Source: Proteobacteria bacterium ST_bin14 (GTDB lineage: Bacteria > Pseudomonadota > Alphaproteobacteria > Sphingomonadales > Sphingomonadaceae). From it: 64,000 nucleotides of DNA. Where the stretch lies: the NCBI GenBank assembly GCA_002083655.1, contig MSXR01000011.1:62001-126000 (forward strand), written 5' to 3'. Position 1 is the stretch's first letter. The number at the start of each line of letters is the position of its first letter. A program made the position numbers and the translations under genes. The notes below the pieces were generated by a model. That model ran no database searches and was not told the DNA's origin. It saw nothing but the letters and a program-made list of their open reading frames with translations. This document shows positions 8,780 through 16,839 of this stretch, one piece after another.

Positions 8780-9540
8780 AGCTGCGGATATTGGGCAGCG
8801 GCACATCATCAGGCGTGCCCCGTATCGGCAATGATTGGGGGGAGTGCGACCCCACCAACCCCCGCAACCGCCGCATGCGCGCGTCGGTGCTGGTGGAAAC
8901 TGCCACGACGCGGATCCTGGTCGACACCAGCCCCGATATGCGTGAACAGCTGCTCAGCGCAGGTGTAAGCCATATTGATGCGGTGATCTGGACGCATGAC
9001 CATGCTGATCATTGCCACGGTATTGATGACCTTCGGCAAGTATATCATGCCCGCGGTGAACCCGCGCGGGGGCTGGCACGGGCCGAAACACTGCGGCAAT
9101 TGAGCGGGCGGTTCAGCTATGCATTTTCGGGACGCCCCGGCTATCCACCGACGATTGCTGGCGAGGAATTGCCCGATACGATGATGATTGGCGATATCAC
9201 GGTCACCGTCGCCGATCAGCCGCACGGCGGCATTACCAGTGCCGGTTTACGGTTTACAGCGGGTGGCATTGCCATCGGCTATGCTACTGATTTTCATACC
9301 GTGACCCCAGGGATGGCGGCCCTATACACCGGGCTAGACCTATGGGTGGTTGATGCGTTGCGCCGCGCACCGCATCCCTCGCACGCGCACCTTGCTTATA
9401 CGCTTGAGCAGATCGCGCTGCTGCGCCCCGCCCGATCGGTATTGATTCATATGGACCAGACCATGGACTATGACAGCTTGGTCGCAGGGCTGCCGCCGGG
9501 CGTGGAGCCAGGGTTTGACGGCATGGAACTGACCTTATGA
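8776..9540 (+). CDS. MBL-fold metallohydrolase (PhnP/RNase Z-like)
   Basis: A 254-residue metallo-beta-lactamase-fold protein. It begins MKLRILGSGTSSGVPRIG, then the ligand motif THDHADHCHGIDDLR (about residues 74-88), and later histidines in ADQPHGG and HPSHAHL plus LIHMDQ near the C-terminus. This layout matches the PhnP-like group that follows tatD in many alphaproteobacteria. A phosphodiesterase activity is likely from the fold but the substrate is not known. No other phosphonate gene is nearby, so a C-P lyase role is not implied. Confidence 0.88.
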   Translation: MKLRILGSGTSSGVPRIGNDWGECDPTNPRNRRMRASVLVETATTRILVDTSPDMREQLLSAGVSHIDAVIWTHDHADHCHGIDDLRQVYHARGEPARGLARAETLRQLSGRFSYAFSGRPGYPPTIAGEELPDTMMIGDITVTVADQPHGGITSAGLRFTAGGIAIGYATDFHTVTPGMAALYTGLDLWVVDALRRAPHPSHAHLAYTLEQIALLRPARSVLIHMDQTMDYDSLVAGLPPGVEPGFDGMELTL

Positions 9541-10139
9541 ACGGCGATACCGGCTTCTATGCCGCGATGCTGGCGTTGATGCTCATCCTGCCACTCAGCT
9601 CGTTGTTGGCGCGGCGTTTGCCGATCGGATCGACGCTGAAGATGGCGGCGGCCTGGGCGGCGATATTTGCCGTCGCCTTGCTCGCGGTAACGGCAGCGCG
9701 GCATAACGGGGTTCGGCTGGCCGATGTGCCGGTTGCCCTTGGGCTGGCGAGCGAGCAGGTCAGCGGCAACATGCTCATCATCCAGCGCAGCCCTGACGGG
9801 CATTTCTGGGCCGAGGTGTCCATCAACGGTTTCAAGCAGCGCATGCTGATCGACTCGGGCGCCACCACATCGGCCATCTCCATCGACACCGCGCGTGCCG
9901 CCGGGGTGGCGGTCAACGATCCATTTGGCGTGATGATCAACACGGCCAATGGCCCAATGATCGCCAGGCGAGCAACCGCTGGGGCCTTCAATGTCGGGCC
10001 AATCCACGCCAAGGATATCGAGCTCAGCGTCGCACCCAGCTTTGGCACCGGGATGATCGGGATGAACTTCCTGTCCCGGCTGAAAAGCTGGCGGGTTGAG
10101 GGGGACCGGATGATCCTGGAGCCGCGCGCGGCATCATGA
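9537..10139 (+). CDS. Retropepsin-like aspartic protease, membrane-anchored
   Basis: A 200-residue protein with two hydrophobic N-terminal segments (about residues 8-25 and 35-52) and a retropepsin-like domain. The single catalytic motif is MLIDSGATTSAIS (Asp at about residue 104), and the C-terminal portion GMIGMNFLSRLKSWRVEGDRMIL fits the bacterial clan AA family whose members work as dimers. The substrate is unknown; a periplasmic location of the domain is inferred. It overlaps the MBL gene by four bases and ends the long plus-strand run. The next 64 bases are AT-rich. Confidence 0.8.
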   Translation: MNGDTGFYAAMLALMLILPLSSLLARRLPIGSTLKMAAAWAAIFAVALLAVTAARHNGVRLADVPVALGLASEQVSGNMLIIQRSPDGHFWAEVSINGFKQRMLIDSGATTSAISIDTARAAGVAVNDPFGVMINTANGPMIARRATAGAFNVGPIHAKDIELSVAPSFGTGMIGMNFLSRLKSWRVEGDRMILEPRAAS

Positions 10140-10203
10140 TAATCGATTTAACATAATGTATATTATCGGATCGTAATGTTGATGAGGCAGGCGGGCTCCC
10201 CCT
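10140..10203 (+). promoter_or_regulatory. AT-rich spacer before mazG, likely promoter
   Basis: This short gap is strikingly AT-rich for the window. It contains the imperfect inverted repeat ATAAT-gtat-ATTAT at 10153-10166. A promoter for mazG is the simplest reading because the preceding operon ends here. No terminator hairpin with a T-run is seen. Confidence 0.3.
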
Positions 10204-10968
10204 ATGGTTGACAGGCTGGTAACCATCATGGCGCGGCTGCGTCATCCCGATGCCGGGTGCGCATGGGATCTGGCTCAGGACTTCGCGTCGATTGCGCCGT
10301 ACACGATTGAGGAAGCGCATGAAGTCGCCGACGCGATTGAGCGCGGCGATATGGCGGATTTGAAGGATGAGCTTGGCGATCTGTTGCTCCAGGTCGTGTT
10401 CCATAGCCGCATGGCCGAAGAAGCCGGCCATTTCGCTCTGCCCGATGTGGTCGCTGCGATCAGCGATAAAATGGAACGTCGGCACCCCCATATTTTTGGC
10501 CCGCATAACTCTGGCGATCCGGAACAGCGCGCTGGCACCGCCCCTTCCTTATGGGAACAAATCAAGGCCGACGAGCGGGGAGCGAAGGGCCATGCCAGTG
10601 CCATCGACGGTGTGGCGCGCGGACTGCCCGCGCTGATGCGCGCCGAAAAGCTGCAAAAACGCGCTGGCCGCGTGGGCTTCGACTGGCCCGACGCCAGCGG
10701 TGCCCGGGCAAAGATTGACGAGGAAATCGCCGAGGTCGAAACTGCAACGAATGATCAGCATCGCGCAGAGGAGATTGGCGATCTGTTGTTCGCCGTCGTC
10801 AACTGGGCGCGCAAACAAGGTGTTGATCCCGAGGTGGCCCTGCGGAGCGTCAACGCTAAGTTCGAACGACGATTTCGGGCGATGGAGGATATTGCAGGCG
10901 AGGCGTTTGCCGCGCTCGATCTGGAGGCCAAGGAGGCGTTGTGGCAACAGGCCAAGGCTGCGGAATAA
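10204..10968 (+). CDS. mazG: Nucleoside triphosphate pyrophosphohydrolase MazG
   Basis: A 254-residue house-cleaning enzyme that hydrolyses (d)NTPs to the monophosphate and pyrophosphate. Two MazG domains are visible. The first has HPDAGCAWDLAQDFASI and the metal-binding helices IEEAHEVADAIE and DLKDELGDLLLQ. The second has ARAKIDEEIAEVE and RAEEIGDLLFAVVNWAR. It converges on hflX with a 30-base gap. mazG downstream of hfq-hflX is a common alphaproteobacterial neighbourhood, although here it points the other way. Confidence 0.95.
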   Translation: MVDRLVTIMARLRHPDAGCAWDLAQDFASIAPYTIEEAHEVADAIERGDMADLKDELGDLLLQVVFHSRMAEEAGHFALPDVVAAISDKMERRHPHIFGPHNSGDPEQRAGTAPSLWEQIKADERGAKGHASAIDGVARGLPALMRAEKLQKRAGRVGFDWPDASGARAKIDEEIAEVETATNDQHRAEEIGDLLFAVVNWARKQGVDPEVALRSVNAKFERRFRAMEDIAGEAFAALDLEAKEALWQQAKAAE

Positions 10969-10998
10969 CGTATAAGCTTCAATCCCGCCCAGGTTGAG

Positions 10999-12288
10999 TT
11001 ACCCGCGCACCGCAAACCGGTCCCAATCGCGTTCGCTCAGTCGCACATCATAAATGGCGTGCTCTCCGTCGACATGCTGCCCCAGCACCTCGCCGTGCGC
11101 GTGCAGCCAGGCCGCCCCCGCCCCGTCGCCCACATCCAGCGTTACCGTGTAGCGGCGGTGCGCCTCCGTCAGCCGGGCGGCGACCCGGGTGAGCAGATCA
11201 GCCACCCCTTCCCCCGCCAGCGCGGAAATCAGCATCACATCGTCGCGGCGGCTGGCATCGCCCTCCACATCGGCGCGCGCATCGCCGGCGAGCAGGTCAA
11301 GTTTATTCCATGCCTCGAACCGGGGTGTCGTATCGGCAACGCCAATTTCGCGGAGCACTTTTTCAACATCGGCGCATTGTGTCGCGCTGTCCGGGTGGGC
11401 GATGTCGCGGACATGGATCAGGAAATCGGCCGACACCACTTCCTCCAGCGTCGCCTTGAACGCGGCGACAAGCTGTGTCGGCAGATCGGAGACAAAACCG
11501 ACCGTGTCAGACAGGATCGCCTTGTCGATGCCCGGTAGCGATATTTGGCGCAGGGTGGGATCAAGCGTCGCGAACAGCAAGTCTTCCGCCATGACGTCAG
11601 CGCCCGTTACCCGGTTGAATAAGGTCGATTTTCCGGCGTTGGTATAGCCGACCAGCGCCACGACCGGCCAAGGCGCGCGCTGGCGGCGATCACGGTGAAG
11701 CCCACGCGTGCGCGTTACCGCCTCCAGTTCGCGTTTCAGTCGGGCCATCCGGTCGCGGATCAGGCGGCGATCCGCCTCGATCTGGGTTTCGCCGGGGCCA
11801 CCCAAAAAGCCAAAGCCGCCGCGCTGGCGTTCAAGATGGGTCCAGCTCCGCACCAGCCGGCCCGCCTGATAATCAAGATGCGCCAGTTCCACCTGCAATC
11901 GGCCCTCTGCGGTGGCAGCGCGTTCGCCAAAAATCTCAAGGATGAGGCCGGTGCGGTCGATGACTTTGGCTTCCAGCGCCTTTTCCAGATTGCGCTGCTG
12001 AACAGGGGTTAGCGCGGCATCGAAGATCACCAGCCCCGCCTCCTCCATCCGCACGCTGACTGCAATCGCTTCAATCTGCCCGCTGCCAATCAGTGTGGCT
12101 GGTTTGGGCGCGCGTACGCGCACGGCGATCTTGTCAACGACCACCAGCCCGATTGCCTCGGCCAGCCCGGCAGTTTCCGCTAGCCGGGCATCGGCATCAC
12201 GCGGGTTCAGCCCGTGTTCGGGCAGGATGATGATCGCGCGGGCGCCACGGGCGAAATCATCCCGGTCCCGGTCGAAACCGCCGCTCAA
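10999..12288 (-). CDS. hflX: GTPase HflX
   Basis: A 429-residue ribosome-associated GTPase that splits stalled or heat-damaged ribosomes. The N-terminal HflX domain contains TLIGSGQIEAI and DAALTPVQQRNLEKAL, followed by a glycine-rich linker (RGGFGFLGGPGETQIE). The G domain has G1 in GYTNAGKSTLFN, G3 in DTVGF and G4 in NKLD. It is the last gene of the ntr-hfq operon and overlaps hfq by four bases (ATGA), so it should be co-translated with hfq. Confidence 0.96.
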   Translation of the reverse strand: MSGGFDRDRDDFARGARAIIILPEHGLNPRDADARLAETAGLAEAIGLVVVDKIAVRVRAPKPATLIGSGQIEAIAVSVRMEEAGLVIFDAALTPVQQRNLEKALEAKVIDRTGLILEIFGERAATAEGRLQVELAHLDYQAGRLVRSWTHLERQRGGFGFLGGPGETQIEADRRLIRDRMARLKRELEAVTRTRGLHRDRRQRAPWPVVALVGYTNAGKSTLFNRVTGADVMAEDLLFATLDPTLRQISLPGIDKAILSDTVGFVSDLPTQLVAAFKATLEEVVSADFLIHVRDIAHPDSATQCADVEKVLREIGVADTTPRFEAWNKLDLLAGDARADVEGDASRRDDVMLISALAGEGVADLLTRVAARLTEAHRRYTVTLDVGDGAGAAWLHAHGEVLGQHVDGEHAIYDVRLSERDWDRFAVRG

Positions 12289-12776
12289 TCGTCAATCGAA
12301 TCGGATGATTCTTCGGCCAGGTTCAGCGGATGCGCTGGCTGAATGGTCGATACGGCGTGTTTGTAGACCAGCTGCGCCATGCCGTCGCGCTGCAGCAGCA
12401 TGCAGAACAGGTCAAACGCCGCGATATGCCCCTGCAGCATCACACCATTCACCAGAAACATCGTTACTGGATCGCCAGATTTGCGCACCGCGTTTAGAAA
12501 TATCTCCTGTAGTAACGGTTGCTTGCGCTGCGCTTCTCCCACCGCGTCCAAAATCGCGTCGACGTCGATTGGCCCGGATGGCATGATCGTCGAAATGGCG
12601 TGTTTGTAGATCAGCTGCGACTGTCCATCGCGCCGAAGCAGGACTGAAAAATTGTCGAACCAGGTTACAATGCCCTGAAGTTTGACGCCTTTGACCAGGA
12701 ACATTGTCACTGGCGCTTTGGAGCGACGCAGCGCGTTCAGGAACAGGTCTTGCAGCGACGTTTGCTTGTCAGCCAT
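12285..12776 (-). CDS. hfq: Hfq with two fused Sm domains
   Basis: A 163-residue protein made of two complete Hfq/Sm domains in one chain, about residues 7-68 and 88-151, joined by a linker of about 20 residues and ending in an acidic tail (EESSDSIDD). By hand alignment the domains share about 39 of 65 positions. Both keep the Sm2 motif YKHA(I/V)ST. Domain 1 keeps the rim pair RR (NALRR) and FDNF; domain 2 has NAVRK and FDLF, so one proximal-face position is Leu and the rim is weaker. Usual Hfq is a single-domain hexamer; this form would give a ring from three chains. RBS AAGGA lies 8 bases before the ATG. It lies between ntrX and hflX. Confidence 0.95.
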   Translation of the reverse strand: MADKQTSLQDLFLNALRRSKAPVTMFLVKGVKLQGIVTWFDNFSVLLRRDGQSQLIYKHAISTIMPSGPIDVDAILDAVGEAQRKQPLLQEIFLNAVRKSGDPVTMFLVNGVMLQGHIAAFDLFCMLLQRDGMAQLVYKHAVSTIQPAHPLNLAEESSDSIDD

Positions 12777-12933
12777 GGTTGGCGTCCTTGTTATTGGCGG
12801 GGGCTGCCCCGCGATGCGCCGGTTCCCGGCGTCGGATTGGTCGCGCTCGCCAATGTGGCAAGCAGATGTAGCACTAATTTAGGAAGCCTACCCGCTAAGG
12901 TCCATAGCCAAAAGCTGGGCGGACGCCCATCGC

Positions 12934-14310
12934 TCAATCCTCGCGGGTTTCGGTGATACCGAGCAGCTTCAATTTGCGGTGGAGCGCTGATCGCTCCATG
13001 CCGATGAACGTCGCAGTGCGGGAGATATTGCCCGAAAAACGGCGGATTTGGACGCGCAGATATTCTCGCTCAAATGTTTCGCGCGCCTCGCGCAGCGGCG
13101 ATCCCATGATGGCGTTGGATCCCGCTGCGCCCAGATCACCCCGATCGCCCATCACTTCGGCCGGCAACAGATCAACGTCGATCCGGCCGATCCGGTCACC
13201 GGGTGCAAGGATGACGGTGCGTTCCACCACGTTGCGCAGCTGGCGGACATTGCCCGGCCACTCATAGCTTTGCAGCGCCAGCATCGCGTCCGGTGCAACT
13301 TCGGGCGTTGGCACCCGGCGCTCGGCCGCATAATGCGCCACGAAATGCTCAACCAGTGCCGGAATATCCTCACGCCGTTCGCACAGGCCGGGGATGATGA
13401 CGGGCACGACGTTTAACCGGTAATACAGGTCTTCACGAAAGCGCCCTTCCGAAATTTCCACCGTTAGGTCACGCGCGGTGGCCGAGACAACACGTACATC
13501 AACCCGCACCAGCCGCTGCCCGCCAACGCGCGTAAAGCTTTGATCGGTCAGCACACGCAAGATGCGCCCCTGGGTAGCCAACGGCATATCAGCAATCTCG
13601 TCCAGGAACAGCGTGCCGCCATGCGCCTGTTCAAGCAGGCCGGGTCGCACAACATAGCCCCCCTCCTCTGCCCCGAACAATTCTTCATCCATGCGGTCAG
13701 GCGTCATTCGCGCTGCGCTTACGACGACGAACGGCGCTGATGCTCGGGTGCTCCAGCCGTGGAGCAGCCGCGCCGCGACTTCCTTACCCACGCCGGCGGC
13801 ACCCATTACCAGCACCCGGCTGCCGGTAGATGCAACGCGCTTCAGCGTGGCGCGGACGCCGTTGATCGCGCCTGAACTACCCGTCAGGTCATCCTCGCGA
13901 CCGGCGGAGGCGCGCAGCGACGCAACCTCTCGCTTCAGCCGCTCCGTCTCCGTCGCGCGCTCAACGAGCAGCAACAGACGTTCGGCTTCAAACGGCTTTT
14001 CAATAAAATCTGCGGCGCCGCGCCGGATTGCAGACACAGCGGTATCCAAATTGCCATGCCCTGAAATCACCAGCACCGGGATGGTCGGATCCCGGCGCTT
14101 CATTTCATCCAGCAGTTCAAGCCCGTCGAGCCGCGAATCCTTCAACCACACGTCAAGCAACACGAGTGAGGGGCGGCGCGTCGCTATGGCCTCCAGCGCT
14201 GCATCGCTGTCGGCGGCGCTGCGGGTTTGGTAGCCCTCATCCTCCAGCACACCTGCCACGAGTTCGCGAATGTCGCGTTCATCATCGACGACTAGGATAT
14301 CGATCGCCAT
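12934..14310 (-). CDS. ntrX: Nitrogen regulation response regulator NtrX (lacks GAFTGA)
   Basis: A 458-residue response regulator with receiver domain (about 1-120; DDERD acidic pocket, phospho-Asp in LLDVWLK, Lys in FIEKPF), AAA+ domain (Walker A GAAGVGKEVA, Walker B FLDEIADMP) and a C-terminal Fis-type helix-turn-helix (ISRTATFIGMERSALHRKLK). The sigma-54-contacting GAFTGA loop is absent: the segment reads FGAEEGGYVVRPG. Alphaproteobacterial NtrX proteins are known for this loss and probably act without opening sigma-54 promoters. It pairs with NtrY; the start overlaps the ntrY stop by one base (TAATG). A small hairpin (12916-12929 on the plus strand) follows the gene. Confidence 0.93.
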   Translation of the reverse strand: MAIDILVVDDERDIRELVAGVLEDEGYQTRSAADSDAALEAIATRRPSLVLLDVWLKDSRLDGLELLDEMKRRDPTIPVLVISGHGNLDTAVSAIRRGAADFIEKPFEAERLLLLVERATETERLKREVASLRASAGREDDLTGSSGAINGVRATLKRVASTGSRVLVMGAAGVGKEVAARLLHGWSTRASAPFVVVSAARMTPDRMDEELFGAEEGGYVVRPGLLEQAHGGTLFLDEIADMPLATQGRILRVLTDQSFTRVGGQRLVRVDVRVVSATARDLTVEISEGRFREDLYYRLNVVPVIIPGLCERREDIPALVEHFVAHYAAERRVPTPEVAPDAMLALQSYEWPGNVRQLRNVVERTVILAPGDRIGRIDVDLLPAEVMGDRGDLGAAGSNAIMGSPLREARETFEREYLRVQIRRFSGNISRTATFIGMERSALHRKLKLLGITETRED

Positions 14311-16562
14311 TAGCTGTTCCGATTTCTGGTAAGGGCTGACAGGCGGCTTTCATCGGTGTCGGTACACTCAGGATCGTTGCCGCAATCAAGCGTGGCGAGC
14401 ATCGCTGCATCAAATGTCATCGTCACAATCGTGCCGCCGCCTTCACGATCACCAAAGGCCATCGTGCCGAAATGTTCCTCAACAATCTTTTTAACGATCG
14501 CGAGGCCAAGCCCGGTGCCCCGTGCGCGCGTCGTCATATAAGGTTCGATAATCCGATCGCGCTCAAACGGCAGGCCAACGCCGCTGTCCGCCACACAGAT
14601 CATCACGTTTCGTCCTTCATTTGCCTGTGACAGCGTCATCACGACCTCACGCACCGACGCCACTTCCACCGCCTCAACCGCTTCGACCGCATTTTTAACG
14701 ATGTTAGTCAGCGCCTGACCAATCTGGCGGCGATCGCACACCAGCAGCGGCGGCAGATCATCATGCACAAGCGCGAACCGGATATCGGGATGCGCCACTT
14801 CGTGCAGGAACAGCGTTTGGCGGGCGATATCAACCAGCGATTCCTCGCGGAACACCGGTTTAGGCATTCGGGCGAAAGAGGAAAATTCGTCGACCATCCG
14901 CCGCAAATCGCCGACCTGCCGAATAATTGTTTCGGTCAATCGAGCGAATGTGCCGTCATCTGCCGCGATCTGCTTGCCATAACGGCGCTGGAGCCGTTCT
15001 GCAGCCAGTTGTATGGGGGTCAGCGGGTTCTTGATCTCATGCGCAATGCGGCGCGCGACATCGGACCAGGCGGCGCGGCGCTGATCGAGCAATTGCTGGG
15101 TGATATCATCAAAGGTGAGCACCTGGCCGTCTTCATCAACGGTAATCTTTACCGCTAATGTCCGGGCTTCGCCGCGTGCGGTAAGCTGGATCACTGTTTC
15201 GTTGGCATCGCCGTGGCGCAACGCATCCAGCTCAGGCGAAATCACCGCCAGCGGCTGGCCAACCGGCGCGTCATCGCCCACGCCAAGCAAGCTAATCGCC
15301 GAGCTGTTGATCAACCGGACCACGCCGTCATGACCGATTGAGACCACACCTGCGGTGACGCCAGACATCACGGCCTCAATCAGCGCGCGGCGGCTGTCGA
15401 GCTGGTCGTTGGCGGTTACCAACGCTGTGGTTTGCTGCTGCAAGCGACTAGTCATCGCGTTGAAAGCATTGGCGAGCGTGCCAACCTCATCCTGCGTCTT
15501 GGGCGCGGCCACCCGCGCCGTCAGGTCTCCGCCTTCAACGCGCCGCGCCGCCGCGACAAGCTCCCCAACGGGACGCACGAGCCGGTCAGCAACGGCCAGC
15601 GCGATCCACACCGCAAAGCCAACGATCACCAATGATATGAACAGCAAGGCAGCATTAAACTGCAGCTGAAGCGAGCGTGATCTTTTGATCAGTGACCGGT
15701 AATCCGCCAGCACAGCCTCTGCGCGTCGCGTCTGGTCCGCCATCACCACCACATCGGTAACGCGCGCCGCATACAGGAAAAGCCGGTCGGACTGCGGGAT
15801 CATGGTAATGGTGCGGATGCGATCACCCCCGACCGACACATAGCTACGCTTGCCGGCCAGCACGGCTGCAATGCCGGTTGGGCTGATCTGTTTGGTCAGG
15901 TCAACTTCGTAAGGATTCACCAGCGCAAAGGTTTGAATCTCGCCGCTTGGAAGCAGTTTGAAGATTACGCCTTCTGACAAGCTGCGGTAGAAAACCTGAC
16001 GCGCAAAGAATTCCGCCAGGGCGGTATCGCTGAGTTGGCGCTGGTTCAGTGCAACGGTCATGTCGCCGGCCATCGTTACCGTGGCCTCTTCCCAGCGATT
16101 GAGCATCTGGCTGTACGAAACACGGGCCAATGCGGTCGTATTTTCCAGCATCTGGCGGGCCTTGTCCGAAAACCAGAATTCGACGCCGTATTGGAACAGC
16201 AACGAGGCAAAGATCGTCACCAGCAACATGGGCACCGCTGCGATCACCGAAAACAACGCGACAAGGCGCACATGCAGCCGTCCCGAGCCGCCAATCGGCG
16301 ATAGCGCGGCGCGCCGATGCGCCACCCGACGCCCGAGCAGTACCAACAGCGCAACCCCCGGAACCAGATTTGCTACCAGCAAAAACGCCACCAGCGGCGG
16401 CGACAGCAGGTGCTGGACCGATTTGTCAGAATCGATAATGAAATAGGTGGCAATCGCGATCGCAAAGGCACCTGCCAGCACGGCAAGCTCGACGACGGGC
16501 GTCACCGAAAAGACGCTTTTCGGCGGAACCGGTGTTGAAACTGGGGCTATAGACGCTGCCAT
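14310..16562 (-). CDS. ntrY: Sensor histidine kinase NtrY
   Basis: A 750-residue membrane histidine kinase, partner of NtrX in nitrogen and redox/envelope signalling. Transmembrane helices lie near the N-terminus (about 25-45, 60-85, 105-130) and around residue 310. They are followed by HAMP (ADRLVRPVGELVAAARR), a PAS-like region, the H-box HEIKNPLTPIQLAAERL, N-box NIVKNAVEA and G-boxes DSGVGLPF and GTGLGLAIVKKI. The start at 16562 is chosen because it places the first helix normally; the open frame runs on upstream to 16751 but that part looks non-coding. No clear ribosome-binding site is seen before it, so the start is uncertain. Confidence 0.92.
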   Translation of the reverse strand: MAASIAPVSTPVPPKSVFSVTPVVELAVLAGAFAIAIATYFIIDSDKSVQHLLSPPLVAFLLVANLVPGVALLVLLGRRVAHRRAALSPIGGSGRLHVRLVALFSVIAAVPMLLVTIFASLLFQYGVEFWFSDKARQMLENTTALARVSYSQMLNRWEEATVTMAGDMTVALNQRQLSDTALAEFFARQVFYRSLSEGVIFKLLPSGEIQTFALVNPYEVDLTKQISPTGIAAVLAGKRSYVSVGGDRIRTITMIPQSDRLFLYAARVTDVVVMADQTRRAEAVLADYRSLIKRSRSLQLQFNAALLFISLVIVGFAVWIALAVADRLVRPVGELVAAARRVEGGDLTARVAAPKTQDEVGTLANAFNAMTSRLQQQTTALVTANDQLDSRRALIEAVMSGVTAGVVSIGHDGVVRLINSSAISLLGVGDDAPVGQPLAVISPELDALRHGDANETVIQLTARGEARTLAVKITVDEDGQVLTFDDITQQLLDQRRAAWSDVARRIAHEIKNPLTPIQLAAERLQRRYGKQIAADDGTFARLTETIIRQVGDLRRMVDEFSSFARMPKPVFREESLVDIARQTLFLHEVAHPDIRFALVHDDLPPLLVCDRRQIGQALTNIVKNAVEAVEAVEVASVREVVMTLSQANEGRNVMICVADSGVGLPFERDRIIEPYMTTRARGTGLGLAIVKKIVEEHFGTMAFGDREGGGTIVTMTFDAAMLATLDCGNDPECTDTDESRLSALTRNRNS

Positions 16563-16839
16563 CGTTGCATTTATACAACGCAACCGTTGCAACGAGAACA
16601 CATATTTCCACCGATTATCGCGCTCCCGACTCGCACGGACGTGCCGGAACGGGGCAGCGCGCAGGGCGCGGGCGAATATCGTCGCGTTTTGCGCGCCAAA
16701 GCCCACACCGACCAAAGCCGTGATCAGATGGTGCTGCACAAAGGGATTCAATCCAGCGCTTTATAACAACCCGATAAGACGGTGAAACAGCAGGCATCGA
16801 TGCTTGGATTAGGACCTGCCATGGCGGCACCCGACCGAA
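16563..16839 (-). promoter_or_regulatory. ntrC-ntrY intergenic region with nested GTTGC/GCAAC repeats
   Basis: This 277-base gap is the largest inside the ntr operon and may hold a separate promoter for ntrYX-hfq-hflX. Directly before the ntrY ATG are several GTTGC/GCAAC elements, including the perfect palindrome CGTTGCAACG (16585-16594) and CGTTG...CAACG (16563-16567 with 16576-16580). They could fold the initiation region or bind a protein. Short open frames here have no family features and were not called. Confidence 0.35.

Noticed and set aside
7712..8809. 365-codon antisense open frame over metG and tatD
   Set aside because: Entirely opposite two well-supported genes; its translation is Arg/Gly/His-rich with no family motif, as expected of a shadow frame in GC-rich DNA.
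16563..16751. Upstream extension of ntrY to 16751
   Set aside because: The extra 63 residues are Arg-rich, precede the first membrane helix and resemble no NtrY N-terminus; the region looks non-coding.
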